From the NCBI GenBank assembly GCA_014218235.1, contig CM024753.1:185852348-185916347 (forward strand): a DNA stretch of 64,000 nucleotides. Direction: 5' to 3'. The DNA comes from Colocasia esculenta (taxonomy: Eukaryota; Streptophyta; Magnoliopsida; Alismatales; Araceae). The notes beneath the pieces were generated by a model. The model was not told the DNA's origin, made no database searches, and saw nothing but the letters and a program-made list of their open reading frames with translations. Both the position numbers and the translations under genes were made by a program. Within the stretch, counting starts at the first letter, position 1. Each line of letters starts with the position of its first letter. This document shows positions 21,448-33,856 of this stretch, piece by piece.

Positions 21448-24400
21448 ATGTCGGAGAATCGGTCATGGATGTACCGTGGAATAGTGAATGGAGTTGTGAC
21501 CGAGGAGTTTAAAGACGGAGTTGACAGTTTTATTGAGTTTGCATTGAGTAATACATCAGTAGCAGTTGATCCGATGGGTAACATCCGATGTCCGTGTTCG
21601 GCTTGTAAGAACAGAAAGTGGATATCGACATGGGATGTGCAGCATCATCTGTATACGAGAGGATTTGTTGGCCATTATGAGTTATGGTCGTGTCATGGTG
21701 AGTTGAATATTCAGTCGTCTGCACCAGCTAATCACTTTGCCTCCACAAGTACGTACGTAGACATGGTTGTCGATGCTGCTGGTCCGGAGTTCAATATTCA
21801 TGAAGATCAAACAAATGAAGAAGTGCCGAATGATACAGCTCAGAGATTTTATCAGTTACTTCGAGATGCTGATGAGCCATTATGGGATGGTTGTGAGAAG
21901 CATACACAGTTGTCTGCAGTGTCGCAGCTATTGAATTTGAAATCTGAATTTCATATGAGCGAGAGTTGTTTTGACCGGCTTCTCTTACTGGTCAAGAGCA
22001 TGCTTCCTCAATCAGAGAGGTTACTTGCTGACTTTTACCGTGCGAAGAAGATGGTGAATGATTTGGGGCTTGGTTTTATGAAAATTGATGCATGTCCGAA
22101 TCACTGTATGCTGTACTACAAAGAGGATGTAGATAAGACATCATGTTGTATTTGTAAGCATGATAGGTTCAAGCCCAAGAGAGGGGACAAGTCAAAGCAG
22201 AAGGATGTTCTGTATAAGTCATTGCGGTACTTTCCTATCACACCCAGATTGCAGCGATTGTTCATGTCCTCGAGGACAGCTGGACATATGACATGGCATG
22301 CGGAAAGAGTCCGTCGCGACGAAGGTGAAATGAGTCATCCTGCCGATGGTGAAGCTTGGGCTCATTTTAGCCGTACTCATCCTTACTTCTCAAGGGATCC
22401 ACACAACATACGGCTTGGTTTATGCACAGATGGTTTCAATCCTTTCGGAGGCTCGGTGGCATCTTACTCATGTTAGCCAGTATTCTTAACAACGTATAAC
22501 CTTCCGCCAGGCATGTGCATGAAGCGTGAGAATCTGTTCCTTTCATTGCTGATTCCGGGTCCAAAAAGTCCAGGAAAGAATATAGACATATATCTCAGAC
22601 CGTTGATTAATGAGATGAAATTGTTATGGTCAGATGGTGTGCAGTCTTATGATGCATCCAGAAAATAGAATTTCAATCTGAAGGCTGCATTAATGTGGAC
22701 AATAAGTGACTTTCTAGCCTACGGCATGTTATCTGGCTGGAGCACACATGGGAGGTTGGCATGTCCTTATTGCATGGAGGATTCTAAATCATTTGTGTTG
22801 AAATCTGGGGGAAAATCTTGTTGGTTCGATTGTCATCGGCGGTTTCTACCCAGTGACCATCCTTTCCGAAAGCAAAAGATTCTTTTATTAAAAATACAAC
22901 TGTGATGAGGAGGTAGATATGGAACGGGTGTCTGGTGGAAATATGGCGAGGCGGGTCCAGAACTTACCGACTGTAACACAACTGGCTGGTAGTACCCGAC
23001 AAATCCCTGGCTTTGGGAAGGATCACAATTGGGTGAAGCAAAGCATTTTTTGGGAATTGCCTTATTGGTCAACACTTTTGATACATCATAACCTAGACGT
23101 CATGCATATAGAGAAGAAAGTTTTTGATAATGTGTTCAACACAGTTATGGACGTCAAAGGTAAAACGAAGGATAACGTCAAGGCACGGGTCGATTTGAAA
23201 GTACTTTGCAAACGTCCAGAACTAGAGCTACAGCATGTTCAAAGAAAGGTGGTGTAACCTAAAGCTGCATATGTGCTTGGGGCCAGACAGATTAAGGAAG
23301 TGTTGCAATAGTTAAAGCAATTGAGATTTCCGGATGGATATGTCTCGAATATTGCGCGTTGTGTAAATGTCAACGAGGGAAAAATATACGGAATGAAGAG
23401 TCATGACTGCCATGTTTTCATGCAAAGACTGATGCCTCTTGCTTTTCGTGAGTTGTTGCCGAAACAAATATGGGGAGCAATGACTGAGCTGAGTCAATTC
23501 TTCAGGATTTTATCTGCATCAGAACTCAAAATTCATGACTTGCAAAATATAGAGCAAAATATAATTCAGACAGTCTGCAAATTAGAGAAGATATTTCCTC
23601 CAGCATTCTTTGATTCAATGGAGCACCTGATCATCCATTTACCATATGAGGCAAGGGTCGGAGGACCAGTACAATTTCGATGGATGTATCCGTTTGAGAG
23701 GTATATTTCTACATCTCAATTTATTGCCATTACGACGATTTTTTATATTACTTATGTATGCATTTGAATTATTGTCGTAGGTGCATGCACGATCTTAAAA
23801 TGAAAGTCCGTAACAAAGCACAAGTTGAGGGCTCCATTACTCAGGCGTACCTCATTGAGGAGATATCGAACTTCTGTTCGATGTACTTTGACACGGAAAT
23901 ACGAACCCGACGCACTCAACCTCCACGTAATGATGATGGTGGAGATTCGGAGGTGTCAAACCGACTCTCTGTATTCAAGTGTGCCGGACGGGCGTTCGGA
24001 TCTTCATCTACTCGCGCACTCCAAGACAGAGAGTTGGTAGCTGCGGAGATCTACGTGTTCATGAATTGCGAAGAACTAGACCCTTACATTCAGTAAGCTC
24101 TCCACTCTTATTCGTCATCATTTGCGTGCATTACTGCAGAACCTAACGGTTGTGTGACATTTACATTGCAGAGAGTTTGACTCGGTCATATTGCGACGGA
24201 ATCCACGTCTAACTTACGTGCAGGTTGAAAGGGAACGGGAGAAGTCTTTTCCTACTTGGTTAAGATCTTGAGTATGTGTCTAATTATTTTGAAACATAAG
24301 TGTTATGTTTTTATGCAGACTGAGTTGAAGTCATTTATTCAATGTTTGTCTATTTATCTCATAATAGGTTGAACAAGGCTTCATTCCCGATTCTAGAGTA

Positions 24401-25131
24401 CAACAGATTAGTTTTGGCCCCTCGAAGATTGTACGTGTCTATCCAGGCTACATTGTGAATGGATACAGATTTCACACGAGAGATTATGGACGGAATAAGT
24501 CTACGATGAACAGCGGCGTATGTGTGAAGGGAAGTGCCTATAATGAAAATGAAATTGACTATTATGGCATTCTCGAAGAAGTCATTGAACTGCAATTTTT
24601 GGGACAAGACAACAATGTATTTCTGTTCAAGTGTCATTGGTTTGACCCGACATCTATTCGTCATGACACAACATATGGATTAATCGATGTGAAGCATAAG
24701 TCCAAATTGAGTACATATGAGCCATTCATCCTGGCGGCACAAGCCCAACAAGTTTATTATTCAAATTATACATCCCTCAAATTAAGAGATTGGTGGGCTG
24801 CATGTAGAGTGAAATCATGACTATTCCCTGAGTATGAGCTTCTCCCGACTGATGATGAGCTCGAAGGTGTTAATGACAACTTTTTCCAATCAGATCGGAG
24901 TGACGCACGAGAGTTGGCAGCTTCTACGCAGTACAATGTTCATGATATAAATGAAACAATTTCCTTACATAAAGATAACGAACAAGAAGAAGTTGACCCA
25001 AATGTCGCTGAGCGGGAGGTGGAGTCTGATGTGGAGGAAGACTCCCAAGATGATGAGGATGAATTCCAGGATGATGATGAAGATGATGCTGAATTAAACA
25101 TGTCTTCAGCATCTGATGATGAATATAGATA
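21448..25131 (+). pseudogene. CACTA TNP2-type transposase gene (multi-exon, broken)
   Basis: En/Spm-type transposase. In order: transposase-associated domain (about 21457-21700; MSENRSWMYRG start, CPCSACKN motif), TNP2 catalytic region (about 21930-23230; CPNHCMLYYKE, LPPGMCMKREN, LDVMHIEKKVFDNV), DUF4218-type region (about 23320-23700; LPYEARVGGPVQFRWMYPFER), DUF4216-type region (about 24365-24817; FLFKCHWFDP) and an acidic tail to the stop at 25129-25131. A clear 80-nt GT-AG intron spans 23701-23780; others probably lie at about 24095-24170 and 24270-24367. Stops at 22474, 22666, 23255, 23309 and 24818 each fit a C-to-T or G-to-A change of Trp, Gln or Arg, and there is a frame change near 22880. 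The protein would cut the element at its termini; this copy cannot. Confidence 0.85.
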
Positions 25132-25424
25132 ATATACTGCATATTTTGTAAGAAATTGGTGTTGCTGTTCATTACATGTTCATAATAAATTGCTACTTCA
25201 AATTGAGTGCTGATGACTTGCTATATCTTTATTTGTATCAATAGAGATATGGTACGTGGAGGACGCAGTCGGAGGGTTGCCACGTCCGTTGGCAGAGGGA
25301 CTGCCTCCGCGTCCACGTCTGCCTCCAGGTCCGCGACAGGTATATGCATATGTACACAAAAAACCATATGGGTTATATTGTTTATATTGATTTCACGAGA
25401 ACTAACGTACATACAACTTTACAG

Positions 25425-25982
25425 GGACTGCCTCCCCGTCCACGCCCATCGTCCCAGCGACATGTAATTTTCTATATTGTTGTTTATTTGAAATTCATAA
25501 TTTCTAATGTGTATGAAATTTTGTAGGGACTGTCTCCCCGTCCACGCCCGTCGTCCCAGCGACAGGTAAATTTCTATATTGTTGTTTATTTGAAATTCAT
25601 AATTTCTAATGTGTATGAAATTTTGCAGGGAATGCCTCCCCGTCCACGCCCGTCGTCCCAGCGACAGGTAATTTTCTACATTGTTGTTTATTTGAAATTC
25701 ATAATTTCTAATGTGTATGAAATTTTGCAGGGACTGCCTCCCCGTCCACGCCCGTCGTCCCAGCGACAGGTAAATTTCTATATTGTTGTTTATTTGAAAT
25801 TCATAATTTCTAATGTGTATGAAATTTTGCAGGGAATGCCTCCCCGTCCACGCCCGTCGTCCCAGCGACAGGTAATTTTCTACATTGTTGTTTATTTGAA
25901 ATTCATAATTTCTAATATGTATGAAATTTTGCAGGGAATGCCTCCCCGTCCACGCTACCTTCGTCTTCTTCCTCACCACAAG
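25425..25982 (+). repeat. 102-bp tandem exon-intron units
   Basis: Units start at 25425, 25527, 25629, 25731, 25833 and 25935, exactly 102 bp apart. The first five each contain a 39-nt exon and a 63-nt intron (GTAATTTT or GTAAATTT donor; ATTTTGCAG or ATTTTGTAG acceptor). The last exon copy diverges after 19 bases and is 48 nt long. All exons have the same phase, so any number can be joined without shifting the frame. In the frame set by the upstream ATG (25249) each adds a 13-residue block of the form GTASPSTPVVPAT. Confidence 0.85.
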
Positions 25983-27493
25983 GTAAATATATGTTTCAAT
26001 AGATTAGTATGTTTGGTCTCTTGTAATTTATACAATAAAAGTGTACTAAATTGTTTTCAACAGAGGTGGAGAGCCAGCATCCAGCAGCTGAGGAGGGGCC
26101 TCAGCTACCAGGACGACAACCATGCTGGATCTCAGGGTAAAGTTCATCATCTCAGTGTTACTGTATTTGTTATTTAGGATATACATTTCATGTAGAAAAT
26201 TAATGTGGAATTGCAGGGGGAAGATAGATCCCAGTCCTGCTTCCCGCTATATTACGACGTTGATCCACACACATATTCCAGGACCAGTGGATGCATGGAG
26301 AGACTTCCCGGTGCCAGTCCGGGATTTATTATTTGACATGTTTACAGTATTTTTATTTTTTAGAAGAGTTGAAGTCATTTATTCAATTATTATTAATTTA
26401 GGTTTATTGCAGAACGTTGATTAATTTTATTTCTTTACAGCGGAGGTTCGGGTTCACGAGACCCGAGGATCCCCCTCGGGCTCGAGCCGTCTAGGAGATT
26501 ACGGCCCAGACTAATTTAAGAAAGTCGATGTGGGAGGCACGGGACAAGGCAATCAAGACCACAGGGAACCGGGATCCTATGGCTTGGGTGGATTACGGCC
26601 CTGTTTGGCTGCGGACGGACTATTGGGAGTCCCTTTGCGCGCGTTGGGCTGCTGGACCATGGCAGCAGCGGTCACAGGCAGCAATACGCAACAGAGCAAC
26701 TCAACCGGAGAAGAATGTGCATACTAGTGGATCTGTATCTTATGCGACCCACAGTCAAAAATTGGTAAGTATTTTATTGTTCGATTCATATATACATATG
26801 GATTATTATTGTGAGACTAACTAATTTTGTTGAATTCTAAGCATCACGACCTGGAGCGTTCCCCTACTTTCCGCGAGTTATTTGACCGGACTCATAAGCG
26901 GAAGGGGACGAATGACTATGTTACCGAGAGTGCCCGCACGATTGCTGTAAGTCAAGCTTTAAATTATGAATTCAATTATGATATTAAAGTAATTTGTTTT
27001 CAATAATTTAATTTTAAATTATTTTACAGGAGACGTACGACAGGACGATGGCGGAGCGCTACACAGAGGGCACTCCCCAGCCAGATTTGGATGCGGACGC
27101 TTGGGTCGAGGCAGCGGGAGTGCCGAGGAAGGGTCGAGTGTACGGCTTTGGGACAGCCTGGATACTCATCAAGTGTTGTCCTCATATGCCAGTTCGATCG
27201 CTTCTCCGGCACACGCGAGTTCATCTTCTGCGCCGCCCGTCAGTGGTGTAGAGGACATTAGAGGCATCATTCGGGAGGAGCTACGTACAGAGCTACAGAT
27301 GCAGCGGGAAGAGCTACAGACGCAGCGGGTACAGCTACAGGCGCATCAGGTACAGATAGAGACGCAGCGGCTACAGCTACAGACGCAGTTCAACGATATG
27401 GTTCAGGAGTTCATGTCAATAATGCAGGGAGTACGCCCCACACAGCCAGCAGCTCAGGTCAGTATTAGTATTAATTTCATATACTTAGGATTG

Positions 27494-30345
27494 AGCCGGG
27501 CGTCCAACACGACCGGGTGGGTTAAAGTAACGTGTAGAAACTGACGGAATCCAATTTGGATCCCCGGATTGGGTTGGGCATTCAAAGGACCGATCTAAAA
27601 ACACGGTCAACCATATATAAATGGTTAAAACACGCAACCCAGGGGTCCAAAATCCCAAATAGGGATCGGATCGGCGTGCCATTTTCTCCGACACGACCGG
27701 GTGGGTTAAAGTGACGTGTGGGAACTGACGGAATCCAATTTGGATCTCCGGATTGGGTTGGGCATTCAAAAGACGGATCTAAAAACACCCAAGTATATAT
27801 AAAAGGTTAAAACACACAACCCGGGGGTCCAAAATCCCAAATAGGGATCGGATCGACGTGCCGTTTTCTCCAACACGACCAGGTGGGTTAAAGTGACGTG
27901 TGGGAACTGACGGAATCCAATTTGGATCTCCGGATTGGGTTGGGCATTCAAAAGACGGATCTAAAAACACCCAAGTATATATAAAAGGTTAAAACACACA
28001 ACCCGGGGGTCCAAAATCCCAAATAGGGATCGGATCGACGTGCCTTTTTCTCCGACACGACCGGGTGGGTTAAAGTGACGTGTGGGAACTGACGGAATCC
28101 AATTTGGATCTCCGGATTGGGTTGGGCATTCAAAAGACGGATCTAAAAACACCCAAGTATATAAAAGGTTAAAACACACAACCCGGGGGTCCAAAATCCC
28201 AAATAGGGATCGGATCGATGTGCCGTTTTCTCCGACACGATCGGGTGGGTTAAAGTGACGTGTAGAAACTGACGGAATCCAATTTGGATTCCCGGATTGG
28301 GTTGGGCATTCAAAGGACGGATCTAAAAACACTCAAGTATATATAAAAAGTTAAAACACACAACCCGGGGGTCCAAAATCCCAAATAGGGATCAGATCGA
28401 CGTGCCGTTTTCTCCGACACGACCAGGTGGGTTAAAGTGACGTGTAGAAACTGACGGAATCCAATTTGGATCCCCGGATTGGGTTGGGCATTCAAAGGAC
28501 GGATCTAAAAACACCCAAGTATATATAAAAAGTTAAAACACACAACCCGGGGGTCCAAAATCCCAAATAGGGATCGGATCGACGTGCCGTTTTCTCCGAC
28601 ACGACCAGGTGGGTTAAAGTGACGTGTGGGAACTGACGGAATCCAATTTGGATCTCCGGATTGGGTTAGGCATTCAAAAGACAGATCTAAAAACACCTAA
28701 GTATATATAAAAGGTTAAAACACACAACCCAGGGGTCCAAAATCCCAAATAGGGATCGGATCGACGTGTCGTTTTCTCCGACACGACCGGGTGGGTTAAA
28801 GTGACGTGTAGAAACTGACGGAATCCAATTTGGATCCCCGGATTGGGTTGGGCATTCAAAGGACGGATCTAAAAACACGGCCAAGCATATATAAATGGTC
28901 AAAACATGCAACCCGGGGGTCCAAAATCCCAAATAGGAATCGGATCGGCGTGCCGTTTTCTCCGACACGACCGGGTGGGTTAAGGTGACGTGTGGGAACT
29001 GACGGAATCCAATTTGGATCTCCGGATTGGGTTGGGCATTCAAAAGACGGATCTAAAAACACCCAAGTATATATAAAAGGTTAAAACACACAACCCGGGG
29101 GTCCAAAATCCCAAATAGGGATCGGATCGACGTGTCGTTTTCTCCGACACGACCAGGTGGGTTAAAGTGACGTGTAGAAACTGACGGAATCCAATTTGGA
29201 TCCCCGGATTGGGTTGGGCATTCAAAGGACGGATTTAAAAACACCCAAGTATATATAAAAGGTTAAAACACACAACCCGGGGGTCCAAAATCCCAAATAG
29301 GGATCGGATCGACGTGCCGTTTTCTCCTACACGACTAGGTGGGTTAAAGTGACGTGTAGAAACTGACGGAATCCAATTTGGATCCCCGGATTGGGTTGGG
29401 CATTCAATGGACGGATCTAAAAACACGACCAAGCATATATAAATGGTCAAAACACGCAACCCGGGGGTCCAAAATCCCAAATAGGGATCGGATCGACGTG
29501 CCGTTTTCTCCGACACGACCGGGTGGGTTAAAGTGACGTGTAGAAACTGACGGAATCCAATTTGGATCCCCGGATTGGGTTGGGCATTCAAAGGACGGAT
29601 CTAAAAACACGGCCAAGCATATATAAATGGTCAAAACACGCAACCCGGGGGTCCAAATCCCAAATAGGAATCGGATCGGCGTGCCGTTTTCTCCGACACG
29701 ACCGGGTGGGTTAAAGTGTCGTGTGGGAACTGACGGAATCCAATTGGATCCCCGGATTGGGTTGGGCATTCAAAGGACGGATCTAAAAACACGGCCAAGC
29801 ATATATAAATGGTCAAAACACGCAACCCGGGGGTCCAAAATCCCAAATAGGGATCGGATCGGCGTGCCGTTTTCTCCGACACGACCAGGTGGGTTAAAGT
29901 GACGTGTGGGAACTGACGGAATCCAATTTGGATCCCCGGATTGGGTCGGACGTTCAATTGACGGATCTAAAAAACACCCAAGTATATTTAAAGCGTCAAA
30001 ACACAACCTGGGGGTCCAAAATCCCAAATAGGGATCGGATCGACGTGCCGTTTTCTCCTACACGACCGGGTGGGTTAAAGTGACGTGTGGGAACTGACGG
30101 AATCCAATTTGGATCTCCGTATTGGGTTGGGCATTCAAAGGACGGATCTAAAAACACCCAAGTATATATAAAAAGTTAAAACACACAACCCGGTGGTCCA
30201 AAATCCCAAATAGGGATCGGATCGACGTGCCGTTTTCTCCGACATGACCAGGTGGGTTAAAGTGACGTGTAGAAACTGACGGAATCCAATTTGGATCCCC
30301 GGATTGGGTTGGGCATTCAAAGGACGGATCTAAAAACACCCAAGA
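27494..30345. repeat. 182-bp satellite array
   Basis: The block ctaaaaacac recurs at about 27594, 27779, 27961, 28143, 28323, 28505, 28687, 28869, 29053, 29235, 29417, 29601, 29783, 29967, 30149 and 30330, a period of 180-185 bp (mostly 182). There are about 15.5 head-to-tail units with small variants (AAGTATATATAAAAGG versus AAGCATATATAAATGG types). Each unit has the palindrome atccaatttggat. The array fills the last intron of the Transposase_24 gene. The many short - strand open frames inside it are periodic artefacts, not genes. Confidence 0.95.
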
Positions 30346-30684
30346 AAATGATGGATCTAAAAATATTATTGTATTAAGTTTGAGAAATAATCACATGTTT
30401 TAAATTTTATTTTTGAAAATACTGTATTTCTTTTATTTATTATTAATGTTTCTCATTTTAATTTGTTTTAATATAGGATCCAGCTCCAGACAATGACGAG
30501 ACAGGGACAGCAGACGATCCAGCAGATCTATGTTGATTTTTGTATTCATTATGCTATATGATTTATATTTATTGTATCTTATGATTTTATGTTGATTGTT
30601 AGTATTTGTTAAATTTATGAATATTGTAGCAGGTTTGACATTGTAGCAATGTATTTTTATTTGTTTATTTAAAAAAAATATGAG

Positions 30685-31161
30685 TATTTTCCGACGGATT
30701 TGCCGACGGCTACGTTTCCGTCGGAAAGTATAAATTACCGACGGAAAAAGACCGTCGATAATGCCGTCAGAAAATACTGACGGATTGGCCGACGGATAAG
30801 CATCCGTCGGAACGGATAAATTACCGACGGCAAAATACCGTCGGCAAGTCCGTCGGGAAATACTGACGGATTGGCCAACGGATATGTATTCGTCGGAAAA
30901 TATACATTACCGACGGTTAAAGACCGTCGGTAATTCGGTCGGCAAATACTGACTCCTTTACCGACGGATGACATCTGTCGGAGGTTTCGACCGAATTCCG
31001 ACGGATTTTGCGTCTGTCAGAAAGTTCTGACCAATTATTTCCGACGGAAAGTTTCCGACGAGTGTTGGACGGAAAGCGGTCGGAAGGCGCCGTTTCCGAC
31101 GGAATACCGACGGATTTCCGACGGATTCAGTCCGTCGGTAATCCTGCTTTTTCTTGTAGTG
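30685..31161. repeat. CACTA right subterminal repeats and terminal inverted repeat
   Basis: About a dozen CCGACGG and six CCGTCGG heptamers, plus one-base variants, are packed into 0.48 kb, ending in the terminus read CACTACAAGAAAAAGCAGG on the - strand (31143-31161). Such subterminal motif clusters bind the element's own TNPA-type protein in En/Spm elements. That role is inferred from the family. Confidence 0.9.
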
Positions 31162-31164
31162 TTA

Positions 31165-33443
31165 GTATTCGATCAGACCATGGAGGAGAATTCCAGAATG
31201 AGAGATTTGCTAAGTTTTGTGATGATCAAGGCATAGAGCATAATTTCTCAGCGCCAAGGACACCACAACAAAATGGAGTTGCTGAGATGAAGAATAGAAC
31301 TCTATTGGACATGGCAAGGACAATACTGTCAGAATATGATTTGCCAAGATATTTTTGGGCCGAAGCAGTTAACACAGCATGTTATATCATCAACCGAGTC
31401 ATGATCAGACCAATCCTGAAGAAGACTTCATATGAGCTATACAAAGAGAAGAAGCCGAAGATCAGTCATTTCAGGACTTTTGGATGTCCATGTTTCATCC
31501 ACAACAACGGCAAAAGAGACCTCGGTAAGTTAGATGCTAAATCAGATGAAGGTATCTTCATGGGGTATGCCTCTAAACCTAAAGGATATAGAGTATTTAA
31601 TAAGCATACATTGTTAATTGAACAATCAGTGCACATTATTTTTGATGAAACTAACCCTTCCTTGGAAGAGGAAGAAGATAGTGATATTGATGATGCAGAA
31701 AAATTATTCAAGAAATTAAAGGATACATCCATTGAGGATAAGGAAGATCCACCTTTGGAAGACCTACAACAAAAAGACAAATCTCATGATAATCTTCCAA
31801 AAGAATGGAGGTATAAGAAAGATCACCCTCTAGACAACATCATTGGTGATCTGTCAGTTGGGGTAAGAACCAGAGGTAATGTAATTCCTTGTGACTATCT
31901 AGCTTTTGTTTCACAAATAGAGCCTAAGACAGTCAATGAAGCTCTTACTGATGAATCTTGGATTTTAGCCATGCAAGATGAACTGAATCAGTTCAAGAGA
32001 AACCATGTGTGGTCACTTGTTTCTAGACCATCAGATCATCCAGTGATTGACACCAAATGGGTGTTCAGAAACAAATTAGATGAAGCTGGTGGGATCATAA
32101 GAAACAAGGCCAGACTGGTAGCTCAAGGCTATTCCCAAGATGAAGGCATAGATTTCGATGAAACCTATGCACCAGTAGCTAGACTTGAGGCTATTAGAAT
32201 TTTACTTGCTTATGTATCTGCATTAAATTTAAAACTATTTCAAATTGATGTGAAATCAGCATTTTTAAATAGTTTTATAAAAGAAGAAGTTTATGTAGAA
32301 CAACCGTCTGGTTTTGATGACATGGATTTTCCAGATCATGTATTTAAATTGCATAAAGCTTTATATGGTTTAAAACAAGCACCTAGAGCATGGTATCAAT
32401 GATTAAGTGCATTTCTATTAGATCATGGTTTTATTAGAGGAAAAGTAGATAGCACACTATTCATTAAGTCTAAACTCAAAAATGTGTTACTTGTTCAAAT
32501 ATATGTTGATGATATAATATTTAGATCTACTGATGAATCTCTTTGCAAGTATTTTGAGAAGCTAATGCAGGGAGAATTTGAAATGAGCATGATGGGGGAG
32601 CTTAACTACTTCCTCGGATTGCAAATCAAATAAGGAAAAGAAGGCTCACATATTTGTCAAGCCAAATACACAAAAGAGCTACTAAAGAAATTCGGTTTTG
32701 AAAATGTCAAGCCACTGTCAACACCAATGAGTACATCAACAAGATTAGACAGTGATAAAGATGGTAAGAAAGTAGATCAGAAGCTTTATAGAGGTATGAT
32801 AGGCTCTTTGCTTTATTTAATAGCAAGTAGACTTGATATATTATTTAGTGTTTGCATATGTGTTAGGTATCAAGCAAACCCTAGAGAGTCTCATTTAATT
32901 TCTGTCAAGAGAATTTTTAGATATTTGACTAGAACTCATGATTTAGGTTTATGGTATCCAAAGTCATGTGAAATCAACTTAGTAGGTTATTCTGATGCTG
33001 ACTATGCTGGATGCAAGGTAGATAGGAAAAGCACCAGTAGATGTTGTCAATTTCTTGCAGGATGTCTTATCTCGTGGTCTTCAAAGAAACAAAATTCAGT
33101 GGTACTGTCTACAGCTGAAGCTGAGTGCGTGGCTGTTGGAAGTTGTTGTACACAACTTCTATGGATTAAGCAACAACTCGAGGATTATGGACTCCAGATC
33201 AAGACAATTCCACTATTGTGTGACAACACAAGTGCAATAAATCTAACCAAAAATCCAGTACAGCACTCAAGAACTAAACACATTGAGGTTAGATATCATT
33301 TCATTCGTGATCATGTAGCAAATGGTATTATAGATATTTCTTTCATTGATACTAATAATCAGTTAGCAGATATCTTCACAAAGGCCTTACTTGAAGAGAG
33401 ATTTACATCTCTTAGAATGGAACAATGCATATGCAAATTGTGA
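31165..33443 (+). pseudogene. L2b integrase, reverse transcriptase and RNase H
   Basis: It resumes the gene cut at 18631. The integrase core has SIRSDHGGEF (catalytic Asp) and TPQQNGVAE (catalytic Glu) at about 31167-31290. The C-terminal integrase domain runs to about 31640. RT follows with WVFRNKLDEAGG (about 32060), IDVKSAFLNS (about 32245), YGLKQAPRAWY (about 32365) and intact YVDD (about 32503). RNase H ends with ADIFTKALLEERF and a stop at 33441-33443. Defects are a TGA at 32400-32402 (WYQ*LSAF) and TAA at 32631-32633 (QIK*GKEG, a CAA-to-TAA change). The open part before the first stop is 464 codons, counted from within CACTA sequence at 31008, so its first 52 or so codons are not pol. 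Confidence 0.9.
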
Positions 33444-33856
33444 AAGACTTATCTGTATGAAAATTGAAATATTAATTTTCAGAATAACAATTACTTTTTC
33501 TCCCTGAATTTAAGTAAAATTCCACAAAAAATAGCATGGTTGTTAATATCCTTGACGGTTCATTATTTTATAAGGTTTTGTTTCTCTCGATCTAGTCAGT
33601 TTGTCGTTTTCTGTCTTTATGGCGCCTCAGATTTCGAAAAGTCACTTTATCCTTGATTCTTATATCCTGAAATCTGTGTGGCAACGATTCACTTACCACC
33701 TTCATCTCCCTCTATCTGCCTGAGGCGATACCCTATCGACTCCGGCATTGACTTTCTGAGATTTCAAGCTTCCAACTCCTTCCCGCGACAAATTTCTTGA
33801 GGGTTTCTGCTTCACCTCTCCTTCCAATCATCCAAAAACTTTCCCCATTCAATTCC

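Larger units (their letters stand above)
25249..30536 (+). pseudogene. CACTA second gene: Transposase_24 (Ptta/En/Spm) protein, multi-exon
   Basis: Exons joined by GT-AG introns in a consistent frame: 25249-25339, 25425-25463, 25527-25565, 25629-25667, 25731-25769, 25833-25871, 25935-25982, 26064-26136, 26217-26346, 26441-26764, 26842-26946, 27030-27457 and 30477-30536. The first part encodes a Ser/Pro/Thr-rich region made of 13-residue repeats. Exons from 26217 encode the Ptta/En/Spm transposase domain (FDRTHKRKG, VYGFGT). Exon 27030-27457 ends in a Gln/Glu-rich coiled coil, and the last exon is acidic (DPAPDNDETG...). Defects: TAG at 26492-26494 and an apparent 1-bp deletion near 27160. The last intron (27458-30476, about 3.0 kb) holds a satellite array. 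The assignment is by domain look and position after TNP2; exon limits are my reading. Confidence 0.7.
18632..31161 (+). mobile_element. L3a: CACTA (En/Spm) DNA transposon
   Basis: The right end reads CACTACAAGAAAAAGCAGG on the - strand, ending at 31161, and is followed by tta (31162-31164). On the left, tta (18629-18631) precedes the N gap. Joining the flanks restores the L2b integrase reading frame, so the 3-bp TSD and the element limits are well supported although the left terminus is unseen. The visible size is about 12.4 kb. Contents: unassigned AT-rich DNA, a B3-like fragment, a TNP2 transposase gene, a Transposase_24 gene with unusual exon array and satellite-filled intron, and CCGACGG subterminal repeats. 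Both transposase genes carry stops, so it is probably non-autonomous now. Confidence 0.9.

Noticed and set aside
25419..25979. 186-codon - strand frame and 195-codon + strand frame across the 102-bp repeats
   Set aside because: The unit is a multiple of three, so frames without stops stay open by repetition. The spliced reading from ATG 25249 is consistent with upstream and downstream exons and explains the GT/AG at each boundary.
27582..30339. Many overlapping - strand open frames of 60-120 codons in the satellite
   Set aside because: They recur at the 182-bp period in shifting frames and only reflect the satellite sequence.
30685..31161. A separate inverted-repeat element made of CCGACGG motifs
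   Set aside because: Position next to the CACTA terminus and the 3-bp TSD show it is the CACTA subterminal region.
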